Below, one piece after another: positions 13,643 through 23,800 of a stretch of 55,031 bases of DNA (the stretch's first letter is position 1; the number at the start of each line of letters is the position of its first letter). The DNA is taken from positions 1 to 55,031 of the forward strand of contig NZ_JAIUKE010000015.1 in the NCBI RefSeq assembly GCF_020176795.1. The letters run 5' to 3'. The DNA is from Streptomyces sp. 8L. Its GTDB lineage: Bacteria; Actinomycetota; Actinomycetes; Streptomycetales; Streptomycetaceae. The translations under genes and the position numbers were made by a program. Under the pieces are notes generated by a model that saw nothing but the letters and a program-made list of their open reading frames with translations, made no database searches and had not been told where the DNA came from.

Positions 13643-16600
13643 CTAACTGTTAGGGCCACGCCACCAGAACTGACGCGTACCTGCATCATCCATCCACGTA
13701 TAGACCCAATTGGTCCCCGTGTTCGTGGCAGCTTCCTCCATGGCGGATGCACACCAGGAACATGGCGGTAGTTGCCCCTCTACATAGTACGTGTCTCCCG
13801 CTACAGCAGGGGCACGACCGAGGAGTGGATCATCTCCCACCTTCCAGTAGGGGTGCGGCGATCCTGCAACTCGTGTCGCTCTGGCCTCGGTGTGAGACAT
13901 CATGCCGCCCTTGAATTTACCTTGGGCCTTCTCGGCATCAGATGTTCTGCCGCTCCAATAGCTCGCCGACCCTTCTTCTCTGGACCCGGAACCACGCACA
14001 TTTCCATTCGAGTCAAGGCCAGAAACCTCTGCGGTGTGATTCGGGCACGTATTGTGCACCAATACCGGGGTCTGGCCCGCGAGTACATAGTACGTATGCA
14101 GCTGGTTGACGGTCAGGTTGTACCGGTCCGCCGCTCCCGGCGTCGCGTGCACGGCGAGGAGGGTGACCTTCGCCGATTTGTCCGTCGTGAGGCTGTCACC
14201 TGGCTTGAGGTCGCCGGCCGGGGTCCAGGTGTGTGTCGTGGCATCCCAGAAGGGGTGGTTCGATGTGGTGTGCAGGGTCGCCAGGCGGCCCGAGGGTTGC
14301 TTGACGGTGACGTCTAGCAGGTCGTGGTCGTGGTTGAGCCAGCGGGCCTCGACCGTGCGCGGGCCTTTGTGTTTGCCCGTGTCCGGGTCCGCCGCCTCGA
14401 CCTTGTCACCCGGCTTGATCTTGGAGATCGCCTTGGTCTTGCCCGCGGCCATGAGGACGGCCGTGGTGGGTGCGAAGCTGCATTTCTCGGACTCGGACTC
14501 GGCTGCCCGCTGCGAGCCGTCTGCCGATCCTTCGGATGACGTGGCTTCGGCGTCGGCGGCGGAGTCGGCCGCTCCCGAGGCGCTCGCCGATGTCTCTGCG
14601 TCGGCCGCCGCCCCCTGCGAGGCCGCGGCAGCCGTGTCGGCTGCTCCGCCCGCTGTCCCCGCGGAAACGTCGGCGGCCCCGCCCGCGAGTAGTTCCGCGC
14701 CTCCCGCTGCGGCAGCCTCTTCGCCTGCGACCGCGCCACCCGCACCGAGGAGCCCGGCACCGCAGATTCCGGCCGTCCCCACGACACACACGAACGCCCC
14801 GACCACGCCGACCGCTATCGCGCTCGCCATCACCGGATGTTGTGTCACGTAGTGGTAGGTCTTCTTGGCGGCGTGCCACACCGACGCGCCTGCATTCTTC
14901 ACCTTGTTGCTGAGGGAGCAGGACCAGTTGCAGCTCTTGTGTGTGGTGGAGCCGCCACCCTCATAGCCCGCGTAGCCGGACGCGGTACCACCGCCGGTGG
15001 GGTTGCCTCCCTTGGACTTGCTGCCGTCGCCGTGGGTGGCGACTCCCGTTCCGCAGCCCGGCATCCCGGGGCCGCCGCAGGCAAGCCCCTCGCCCGTCGG
15101 GTCCGAGGACGACACCGGGTTGTCGGCCGCGTAGGTGTAGCCGTTCAGGGTCTCCTGGATATTGGTCTGGAGCAGCGGGTCGAGGCTGACGAAGCGTCCC
15201 GTCGTGGCGTCGTACTCGCGGGCGCCCAGTTCGGTCAGGCCGGTGTCCGTGTCGCTGGTCCCGCCGACGAAGCCCTTGTCGCCGAGCCAGTCGGTGGAGT
15301 TCTCGTCGTCAGTTGCCTGTGGGCCTCGGGCGTTGCCGTACGGGTCGGTGTAGCGGCGTACGACGGCCTGCGTGGCGGCGTCGATCTGGGTGGTGGCCGT
15401 GCCGTGGCCGTCGGCGAGGACCCACGACAGGCCTCCCCCGCTGGTGCGGACGGCGATGGTCTGGCCGGCCCAGCTGTAGTAGCGGGTCGCGGTCGCCGTC
15501 GTGGCGCCCGTCGCGAGGTGGACCTCTGTGTCGCCCAGGTAGAGCGTGGTGCCGGTACTGTCCGTGGCCAGCAGGCGGTTGCCGTCAGGGTCGTAGAGGT
15601 ACGAGACGGTCGTGCCGTCGGCATTGGTGACCTTGGCGAGGTTGCCCTCGTCGTCCCAGTCCAGGTGCTGGGTCTTGCCGTCGACGGTCCGGGTGGTGGT
15701 GTTGCCCGCGCTGTCGTAGCCGTACGAGGCGGTCTTGTCGGGCTGTCCGGCCTGGGTCGTGACCGAGGAGTCCAGGGTGTGCGGCTGGGAAGTGCCCGCG
15801 ACGGGATAGGTGTAGGTCGTTGTGGAGTCGGAGGTGTCCGGCGTGGCGGCGTGGTCGACCAGCTTCGTGCGGTCGCCGACCTGGTCGTAACTGTAGTTCT
15901 GCCAGTAGGGGGCGGGGCCGCCGAGCATCGCCTCGGACGGGCCGGCGGCGCATCCGTTCGTGGGGGTCCATGCCTGGGTCAGGCGGTCGTGGCCGTCGTA
16001 GCTGTAGCACTGGGTGTCGTTCACGCCCTCGGCCCGGGTGTCGACCGAGGTCGGGTTGCCCGCGTCGTCGTAGGTGTAGTGCGTGTCCTGCACCACCCCC
16101 GACCCGGTGTCGTCGGTGACCAGTTGGCGGGTCAGGCGCCGGGTGCCGTCCTCGTAGGTGTTGCTGATCTGCGCCCACTTGGCGGTATCCGTGGTGGACG
16201 TGCCCAGGGTGACCTGAGCCACGTCACCCGGCTTGGTGTAGGAGGTGCCCAGGACGTAACCGCTTCTCCCTTGAAGCGTCTTGGGCATGCCGAGTTCGTT
16301 GTAGCCGTAGATCTCGGACTCACTCGGAAGACCCCCCGCAGCCGGGTCGGTCGCCGAGTACTGGGTTTCGTCGAGGTTGTAGGCGGCGCCGAAGGTGTAG
16401 GTGCCGGCCAGGGCCTCCTCACCTGTCACCGACGGGATGGTCACCCGGCTGAGAGTGGGCCGGTACATCTCGTCCAGCTGGACGACCTGGCTGGTATAGG
16501 CCTTGCCGCCGGTCCCGGAGCCGCCCACGTAGCGCACCGAGGAAGCCTGCTGTCCCTTGGCGACCGTGTCGTAGGTCCACTTCGCCAGCTGGTGGTCGGC

Positions 16601-19600
16601 GTCCTGGACGGCGCCGTCGTACTCACCGGTTTTGCGGCCGAGTTCGTCGTAGGTGTAGCTGAGCGTCTTGCCGCGGCTGTCGGTTGTGGAGGTGGTCTGG
16701 TCGAGGTCGTCGTAGGCGGTGGTGCTGGTGCCGCCGTCGGGGTCCGTGGTGGACGTCTTGCGGCCCAGCAGGTCGTAGCCGTAGTGCCAGCTGTTGCCGT
16801 CCTGATCGGTGATCTGGGTGAGGCGGCTCTTGCTGTCGTAGTGGTAGCCGACGGAGGTGTAGGTGCCGGACGCCGTGCCGTTGTCGTAGTCGCGGGTCTC
16901 CGTGGTGCGCCCCAGCGTGTCCACGAGTGTGGTGGTCGGGGTGCCGCCGTTCGGCGGGACGACGGTGGTGCGGTCGCCGCCGTAGACCGTCGTGGTGGTC
17001 CACTTCTTGGTGCCGTCGGCGTAGAAGTCCGCTGCCGTGGCCCGTCCCGCGCCGTCGTAGGTGGTGAGGGTCTGTGAGGGCTGGGCGGATGTGATGTTCG
17101 CCAGGGTGCCGGTGGCGTCCGTACCGTCCGTGTAGTCGGCGTCGGCCTCCACGGCGAGGCCGCGGGTGTCGTACTTCGTCTCGCTGATGAGACGGCCGCC
17201 GCCCGGGGCCGCGGTCTGGGTCTGGCGGGGGCGCAGCATCGCGTCGTAGATCGTGTACGTGTAGTCGTACGTCGAGCCGTCGTTGCGGAGCTTTCCGGTA
17301 CGGATGTACGGGGCTGCCGTGCTGGAGAGCTCGTAGTCGTAGACGAGGCTGGCGGTCTGCCCGGCCGCCTTGACCCGGTCGGGGTTCCAGAGGCTGGTCA
17401 GGCGGCCGAGAGCGTCGTAGGTGTAGTCCGTGCGCCTGTTGTTCGGGTCGATGACCGACGTGGCCAGGCCGCGCCCCGGGTCGTAGCCGGTCGTCGTCTT
17501 GTAGTTCTTGGCGTCATAGCTGTCGGTGCTGGTCAGCGGGCCGCCGGTAGCCGGCGTGTAGGTGGTCTTGGTGGTGTGGCCCGCGGCGTCGGTGACGGAG
17601 GTGACGCGTCCCTGGCTGTCGTAGGCCGAGGTGGAGACGGTCTGGTAGACGGGGGCGCCGTCCTGGTACGAGGTCAGGCGCTGGGTGGACGTCTCGTCGC
17701 CCTTGGTGGGCGCGGCGCCGAAGTCCTGGCCGTCGTAGAGGGTGCGGTTGTCCGAGATGACGTCGTCAGGACGGCTGGGGGTGGTGCCGCAGGGCACGTC
17801 GACAATCTCGGTCCGGGTCGGCACGGCCCTGATCCAGGCTGTGTCGTTGTTGACGAGGGTGTTGCGTGTGCACTGCTCATCCCCGGTCGTCTTCGTGTCG
17901 CCGCTGTCGTCGACCTGGAGCGTCGCACCGGTGTCCGGGTCGTAGGTGGTGTGGACGGCGGTATCCCGCGTCCCGCCCGTCGAGAGGTCCGTACGGGTGT
18001 ACACGGCTGAGGGAGCCACGTAGTCGGAGGTGCGCGTGCCGTCCGTGCCCGTCTGGTGCGACCACTCGTCGGTGATCGTCCCGGACACCTCCTGGGTGCC
18101 GTTGTACGTGATCGACTCGCGGACGGTCCCGGCGAGTGGGCCGGAGTCGGTGACGGCAGTGCCCTGGGAGTCGGTGATCTTGACGCTGCGCTTGGTGCCG
18201 TCGGACTGCTTGTCGCCATCCATCCCGCGGAAGTACGTGTTGACGGTCTTCGTCCTGGTGGACTGTGCGTCGCCGGTGGTTGTCGTCACGCTTCCGTAGC
18301 CGCGCCACTGCGACCAGGTGACCCTTTTGGCGGGCGAGGCGACATCCTCGGTGTCGTAGTGCCAGGCGGGCGATCCGTTGTAGGTGTAGTCGGTCTCCTG
18401 GAGCGGTGCCCCGCCGGTGGGATCGGACTGGTTGATCTGCTGGACGACGTACTTGTGGAAGTAGTCGAGTTGCGGCCCGTCCGTGTAAGGGGGTGTCCAG
18501 TACGACGGGTAGCAGAGCTTGGTGTTCGCGTCCAGCGTGCTGGGCATGTTCGAGCCCACGACGCACGACGGGTCCGAGTAGTTGACCGTCAGGACCGACC
18601 CGGTCTCGGAAGTAATGGTGCGGACACGCCATTTGACCAGTGCGGCGATGTCGTCGTGCGTGGTGTCAACGCGGTTGGTCATCTGGACGCCGGCGAACGT
18701 GACCGGCTTCATGGCGACAGCCTTGCCGTTCTCACCGGTCCGCGTGATCGACTTCAGCCAGAGGCCGGCGGAGGTCCCGTCGCCCGGGTCGGGGAAGGAC
18801 TGGTCGAGGCTCCAGGTGTCGACGTCCTGATAGGCGGCCGGGCTCGCGGAGGCGTTCCAGACCCTCGTGGTCACACCGGTGAGCCGCTTGCGGGAGAAGA
18901 AGGTCGGCGAGGGATCGTCCTTGCAGACCTTGCCCGACGCGCAGATCTGGTCGAACGGCACGTCCGGCCAGTCCTTGGCCGTGCTGGACGTGAGCGAGTC
19001 GCACTTCTCCGTGCTGGTGGGCAGGCACCGTTCCGCGGTGGTGAAGGTCACCTGGTCCGGGGCCGTACCGAACACCGTGGACGACGTGATGCCGTAGTCG
19101 ATACGGGAGAGGTAGCCGCCCCGGTCGTAGGCGGTGCCGTTGGCGGTGGTCGTCCCGTTCTCCGCGTAGGAGTTGGTCTCCTTGGTGTACCAGTACGACA
19201 TGGCGTTGCCGTGGGGATCGACGACGTAGTCGAGGTTCCAGCGCCACGCCTGGGTGCAGGCGCTGCTCGCGAACGTCGAGGCGTGGCAGGGCTCGTCGGC
19301 GTCGTCGCCGAAGACGGGGACGGTCCAGGTCGAGTTGGTTTCCGCCTTGCCGCTGCTCCAGCCGGGGAGACGGTTCTCACCGAAGACGTACTGCGTGCCG
19401 TCCGTGGTGGTGACGGTCCAGTACTCGCCGTCGTTGTCGCCGTTCGCCGCGCCTGTGGAGCGTACGATTCGCTCCCCGTTGTCTCCCTCGGGGTGCCAGT
19501 CACCGGTCTTGGTGTCCTTGACCAGTCGGCTCGACTGCCCGTTCAGGACGAGCGTGGCGTTGTCGTTGGCCCAGCACTCGTCGTACTTCTTCGACTGCCC

Positions 19601-20695
19601 GTCGTCGTCGCACGAGTCGTAGGACCGCTCGATGTAGGAGGAGGGCAGGTCCCAGCCCTCTCCGATCCAGGATGGCTGGTTGTTGGTGGACGGCAGGCGG
19701 CCGTCCACGCTCTGTGAGTCGTAGGTGATCGCGAGGCTGGGGGCCGGGCCGCCGGAGGAGGGCGGCGCCGCGAGCGGGTAGGACCAGTTGAAGTCGCCGC
19801 TGGAGCCGCCGGCCTGCCAGGAGGCGGACGGGGACAGAGAGGTGGCCTGGTACGAACCGGCTCCCGACGACGGCGCGGCGGTCGCGGCGAGGACGGTCAG
19901 GCCGGTTGCGGCGGCGGTCAGCGGAGTCGCCGGGGACACGGTCTTCGCCATGGCGTTCTGCACCAGTTGCGACGACGTGTTCCGCGGGATCGCGACCGTG
20001 GCCGTCAGGGTGTGGTGGTCGATGTCGTTGCGCGTCTTCAGCGGCGTCCGGGTGCGGCAGCCCGGTGTGCCAGGTGTGGTCAGCGCGCAGGCGGGCATCT
20101 GCACGAGGGACAAGCGGGAGGCGTAGTCACCGCCGTAGGCATCAGCGAAACCCGAGTAGTCCAGAGTGAGTTGTGCTGAACCCGAGTGGTCGCCCACTCC
20201 TCCCGACACCGATACGAGGGCGCCGTCCGCCCCGGCCGCGAGGGCTGTTGCGTGGTCCGCCACCTTGACGCTCGCGGAGGTGGGTGGGGTGCCGGAGCGC
20301 GTGGGGGCGGCGGACAGCCTCACCGGCAGGCGGCCGACGGATACCGCCTTGGCCGGGTTGGCGGCGGGCGCCACCTCGAGAGTCGCGTCCCCCGGCTCCG
20401 GCCACACCACGGTCTTCTTCAGCGCGGCGGCCGTGCGCTGTGCGGCTGCCTTGGCCGGGTCCTTACCCGTGGCGGCCTTCGCCTTGAAGGGTACGGCGGT
20501 GCCGGGCTTCGACTGGGCCGCCTGCACCGTGTGGTGGCCGTGGTGCTCGGTCGCCCAGACCGCCGGGGCCGTACCGAGCAGGGTGGCCATGATGGCCCCT
20601 GAGCTCACGGCGACGATCCAGCCTCGTATCCGGCCGGATCGGCGTCCGCGCCAGGCGGGCGCTCTGAAGGGTCCCGCGTGTGTGCCGCCACGCAT
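13643..20695 (-). CDS. Secreted Rhs polymorphic toxin with Hint pretoxin domain and deaminase-like tip
   Basis: About 2350 residues. ATG 20693-20695 has GGAG seven bases upstream; an ATG five codons earlier lacks one. Order: Arg-rich n-region and hydrophobic signal/anchor (about 25-50), a beta-rich region with SLAITYDSQSVDGR and WIGEGWDL typical of actinobacterial Rhs proteins, many YD repeats (YDALGRL, YDSAGN, YDPDGNRL; about 1050-1800), and the Rhs core end (GLTELGAREYDATTGRF, then DPLLQTN). A C-terminal transmembrane stretch (AIAVGVVGAFVCVVGTAGI) precedes a Hint autoprocessing domain (CSFAPTTAVLMA to TPVLVHN, with TSNHPFW). The tip has HTEAR and PPCSWC, the H[AT]E / PCxxC zinc signature of nucleic-acid deaminase toxins, with a layout closest to the Pput_2613-like group as I recall it. 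The immunity gene follows. Confidence 0.85.
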   Translation of the reverse strand: MRGGTHAGPFRAPAWRGRRSGRIRGWIVAVSSGAIMATLLGTAPAVWATEHHGHHTVQAAQSKPGTAVPFKAKAATGKDPAKAAAQRTAAALKKTVVWPEPGDATLEVAPAANPAKAVSVGRLPVRLSAAPTRSGTPPTSASVKVADHATALAAGADGALVSVSGGVGDHSGSAQLTLDYSGFADAYGGDYASRLSLVQMPACALTTPGTPGCRTRTPLKTRNDIDHHTLTATVAIPRNTSSQLVQNAMAKTVSPATPLTAAATGLTVLAATAAPSSGAGSYQATSLSPSASWQAGGSSGDFNWSYPLAAPPSSGGPAPSLAITYDSQSVDGRLPSTNNQPSWIGEGWDLPSSYIERSYDSCDDDGQSKKYDECWANDNATLVLNGQSSRLVKDTKTGDWHPEGDNGERIVRSTGAANGDNDGEYWTVTTTDGTQYVFGENRLPGWSSGKAETNSTWTVPVFGDDADEPCHASTFASSACTQAWRWNLDYVVDPHGNAMSYWYTKETNSYAENGTTTANGTAYDRGGYLSRIDYGITSSTVFGTAPDQVTFTTAERCLPTSTEKCDSLTSSTAKDWPDVPFDQICASGKVCKDDPSPTFFSRKRLTGVTTRVWNASASPAAYQDVDTWSLDQSFPDPGDGTSAGLWLKSITRTGENGKAVAMKPVTFAGVQMTNRVDTTHDDIAALVKWRVRTITSETGSVLTVNYSDPSCVVGSNMPSTLDANTKLCYPSYWTPPYTDGPQLDYFHKYVVQQINQSDPTGGAPLQETDYTYNGSPAWHYDTEDVASPAKRVTWSQWRGYGSVTTTTGDAQSTRTKTVNTYFRGMDGDKQSDGTKRSVKITDSQGTAVTDSGPLAGTVRESITYNGTQEVSGTITDEWSHQTGTDGTRTSDYVAPSAVYTRTDLSTGGTRDTAVHTTYDPDTGATLQVDDSGDTKTTGDEQCTRNTLVNNDTAWIRAVPTRTEIVDVPCGTTPSRPDDVISDNRTLYDGQDFGAAPTKGDETSTQRLTSYQDGAPVYQTVSTSAYDSQGRVTSVTDAAGHTTKTTYTPATGGPLTSTDSYDAKNYKTTTGYDPGRGLATSVIDPNNRRTDYTYDALGRLTSLWNPDRVKAAGQTASLVYDYELSSTAAPYIRTGKLRNDGSTYDYTYTIYDAMLRPRQTQTAAPGGGRLISETKYDTRGLAVEADADYTDGTDATGTLANITSAQPSQTLTTYDGAGRATAADFYADGTKKWTTTTVYGGDRTTVVPPNGGTPTTTLVDTLGRTTETRDYDNGTASGTYTSVGYHYDSKSRLTQITDQDGNSWHYGYDLLGRKTSTTDPDGGTSTTAYDDLDQTTSTTDSRGKTLSYTYDELGRKTGEYDGAVQDADHQLAKWTYDTVAKGQQASSVRYVGGSGTGGKAYTSQVVQLDEMYRPTLSRVTIPSVTGEEALAGTYTFGAAYNLDETQYSATDPAAGGLPSESEIYGYNELGMPKTLQGRSGYVLGTSYTKPGDVAQVTLGTSTTDTAKWAQISNTYEDGTRRLTRQLVTDDTGSGVVQDTHYTYDDAGNPTSVDTRAEGVNDTQCYSYDGHDRLTQAWTPTNGCAAGPSEAMLGGPAPYWQNYSYDQVGDRTKLVDHAATPDTSDSTTTYTYPVAGTSQPHTLDSSVTTQAGQPDKTASYGYDSAGNTTTRTVDGKTQHLDWDDEGNLAKVTNADGTTVSYLYDPDGNRLLATDSTGTTLYLGDTEVHLATGATTATATRYYSWAGQTIAVRTSGGGLSWVLADGHGTATTQIDAATQAVVRRYTDPYGNARGPQATDDENSTDWLGDKGFVGGTSDTDTGLTELGAREYDATTGRFVSLDPLLQTNIQETLNGYTYAADNPVSSSDPTGEGLACGGPGMPGCGTGVATHGDGSKSKGGNPTGGGTASGYAGYEGGGSTTHKSCNWSCSLSNKVKNAGASVWHAAKKTYHYVTQHPVMASAIAVGVVGAFVCVVGTAGICGAGLLGAGGAVAGEEAAAAGGAELLAGGAADVSAGTAGGAADTAAAASQGAAADAETSASASGAADSAADAEATSSEGSADGSQRAAESESEKCSFAPTTAVLMAAGKTKAISKIKPGDKVEAADPDTGKHKGPRTVEARWLNHDHDLLDVTVKQPSGRLATLHTTSNHPFWDATTHTWTPAGDLKPGDSLTTDKSAKVTLLAVHATPGAADRYNLTVNQLHTYYVLAGQTPVLVHNTCPNHTAEVSGLDSNGNVRGSGSREEGSASYWSGRTSDAEKAQGKFKGGMMSHTEARATRVAGSPHPYWKVGDDPLLGRAPAVAGDTYYVEGQLPPCSWCASAMEEAATNTGTNWVYTWMDDAGTRQFWWRGPNS

Positions 20696-20803
20696 GTGTG
20701 TACTCCGCATCCTTGGGGTGGTGCGAACCGGTGCCCCACGGACGCTGCCGCGGGATGGTGCCGCCGTCTGAGAATCGGGAACCGAAGAGGAAGGGGCCCG
20801 AGA

Positions 20804-23800
20804 TCAGAGTGGGAAGAGGTATTCGTCGTAGAACATCTGGGCGATGTCGGGACCGGACATCACACCCGTCCATAGGCGTACACGCTGGACGAGGCCCGTC
20901 GCGTAATCGCCGTAGGTGCCGGCATCCGTGCGGCCGCGCCCGATCGAGAAGGTGCCGGTCGCCTGCCAGGGCTGATCGAAGGCCACCCCGCCGTCGGAAC
21001 CCTCGTCGGACTCGTTGTCACCGATCGTGCCTTGCTGCACACCGTTGACGTACAGCGTCAGCTCCTGGTTCGCCGCGTCGTACACGCCGGTGAGCAAGGT
21101 CCAGGTGGAGGGATCGTTGTTCTGGGTTGCGTCGGTGCCGGTCGGGTCGGAGACCACGGTCGCCGTGGTGGAGTCGGCCGTGGTCCTGCCGAACATCCAG
21201 GCGCCCTCGGTCGAACCGGCGGGCTGGCTGTACCACAGCGCCCACGAGTCGCGTTTGGTTCCGGACTGGCCGGCTATCCGTACGGTGTGCGCGACGGAGG
21301 TGTCCGCGAGGGAGTCAGGATCGAGCTTCACCCAGGTGGCGATGGTGAAGGCGCCCTGCGCGTCGACAATGGGTCCGGGCGCCGAGACGTATCCGTTCGA
21401 CGTGCCGTCCAGCGCGAGGGCGTTGCCCATCCCGCCGTCGATGTCGTCCTTCCAGGTCGCACCGCTGCCGAGCGTGGCGGTGTGGCCGTAGCCCGAGGTG
21501 TCGGCGGCGGTGGTTCCCGAGGTGGCACCGAGCTCCCAGTCGGCGACCAGGGCCGGGTGGGTGTCCTCCTGGTCGTCGGTCATGTCCTGCAGGTCCGCGA
21601 CCTCGTCGGACGACATGATCCGGTTCCACAGCCGGACGTCGTCGATCTGGCCGGGGAAGTAGTCCGTGTACGAGCCCCCGTACTGCCCGCGCCCGATCTG
21701 CAGCGACCCCGTCGCTTTCCACGGTGTCGTGAAGGCCACCGGATCACCCTGCGGGAGACCGTTCACGTAGAGCTGGATCGTCTGCGCCTGGGCGTCGTAG
21801 ACACCCATCAGATGCGTCCACACACCGACCGCGGGGGCCGACGTGGACACGGACCGCACGATGGTGGGCGCGGTCGCGTCCGTCGCGTACCGGTTGAAGA
21901 TCCACGCCTTGTAGGACGTCGAGTAGTAGAGGGCGAAGGACGACCCGTTCGTCCCCGCCTGGGCGGCCACCACACCGTTGTGCGCGTCATCGGTGAGCCG
22001 GGCCCAGCCCGAGATGCTGAACGACTTCGTCGTGTCCAGGCCGGTTCCGCTCGCCGAGGCGTACCCGGTGATGCCGTCCACGGCCAGGGACTTGCCCGCT
22101 CTCGCGAGATCCGACCACGACGACCCCGCGGACGAGAGGGTCGCGGGGTGCGCACCCGCTCCGTCCGCGGCCGAGTTCCCGCTGCCCTCGTCGAAGGACC
22201 ACGTGTCCACCGGCGGCGCGCCCTCGCCGACCTTGAAGTAGTACGTGGAACTCGCCGAGACGTTGCCCGCCGCGTCGGCGGTCTGCACCGTCAGCGCGTT
22301 CAGTCCGCGGGCGTCGGGCGCCAGGCTGAGCGGGAGGCTCGCGGTGGGCGACGAGAAGGACTTGGTGGTCTGACGTCCCTCGTTGAGGGTGTAGGTGTAC
22401 TTGACGACGTCGGACGCGCCAGCCTTGACCGTGAAGGCTCCGGGCGCCCCCACGCCGCCCGCCGCCGTGCAGCTGTCCGGGTCGTCGGCGGTGGCGCACT
22501 CCGGGTACGTGGTCGAAGTGACGGCAGGCGGCGCCGGTTTGCTCGTATCGATGTGGAAGGCGCAGGCCCCCGTCGTCGTCCAGCCGGAATACATCGAGCC
22601 GGTCGTGCCGCCGGAGGAGTACTGGTACTCGGTCCTCGCCTTGAACCAATAGGTCTGGCCGTTCTTGAGCGTGGGGGTCTTCCAGGTTCCGGCCTTGCCC
22701 GAGGTCGTCCAGGCCGACGGGCTGCCCGAGGCGACCTGCGGGTCCGGGATGTCCGGGTCGTACTGGTAGAGCTGGAAGTTCGGACGCAGCTTGGACTGCG
22801 ACCCGTCCGCGGACTTCGGCGCCGCGGTGAGCGTCGGTGTCAGGGTCCGGATGTTCACGGCGACGCTCGAGCTCTTGCCGCAGGCGAGGTTCGGGTCGGA
22901 CAGCTTGAGCGCCGTGGGCGTGCTGGGCTTGGAGACGAAGGTGACCGACAGCGTGGGCTTCGTGTCCGCGGGGGACGTGAACTGCTTCCATTCCAGGTCG
23001 TTGGACTCACTGCTCGCCCGCAGGCCGACGGTCGTGGTCGCACCGGAGCGGTCCGCGCCGTAGGCGACCGCGCTCGTGGCGTCGAAGGAGACGTTGCCGC
23101 CAGGGCATTGGGACGAGTACCCCTTGGCCGCCGAGACGGCGTCGACCTTCGACATCCAGGATGGCTGCCTGTTCCACGTGGACGAGGAGGAGATCCCTCC
23201 CGTGTGCCACAACTCCACTGGTTCCTTCGTGCAGTTGGCCGCCCAGTTCTCCACGGCCGTGAAGGTCGCGGACAGGATCTTCTTCCCGCCCAGGCTGTGC
23301 GTGTCGAACTGGTAGAGCGAGCGGACGATCTTGCTGTCGTCCCATGAGTCGTAGCCCGAGCCCAGCGAGTGCTTGGTCTTCCAGAACGACGTCGACGGCT
23401 CACCGGACCACAACGCCGTCCAGCCGGACAGGGAGGAACTCGTCGTCTGCGGATCGAGGACCACCGGATACGTGGTCCCGGGGTCGCTCAAAAACGACCG
23501 GTCGGGCGAGACGGACAGTGTGTCCCCCGTCGCCGAGACACCCATCACGGCCGTCTTCGCGCCCGGCCCCGGGCCGTCCGCCGCGTCCCCGGCGGTGTCG
23601 GCGCTCGTGGCCGCTTCACGCGTGACGGCGCTCCGCGACGCACCGGTGGAATCCCCACCGGTGGGATCGGCCGCCGGGGCAGGAGTCGAGTCCCACATCA
23701 GCGCCGTGCCAGTGGTGAACTCGGGGCGCCCTGAACTGTCGACGAGCGCCACTGCGCCGTCGTCCTGTGGGGTCAGCGTCACCCCGGTCGTCTCGACCGG

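Noticed and set aside
14837..17077. A 746-codon open frame on the plus strand opposite the Rhs gene
   Set aside because: It is antisense to clear YD repeats, its protein is a low-complexity Val/Gly/Arg/Ala string, and no ribosome site or family is seen. Long antisense frames are normal in high-GC DNA.
21032..23347. A 771-codon plus-strand open frame opposite the LamG gene
   Set aside because: Low-complexity Arg/Gly/Val protein with no motif; the minus strand has signal peptide, DNRLRE and LamG domains.
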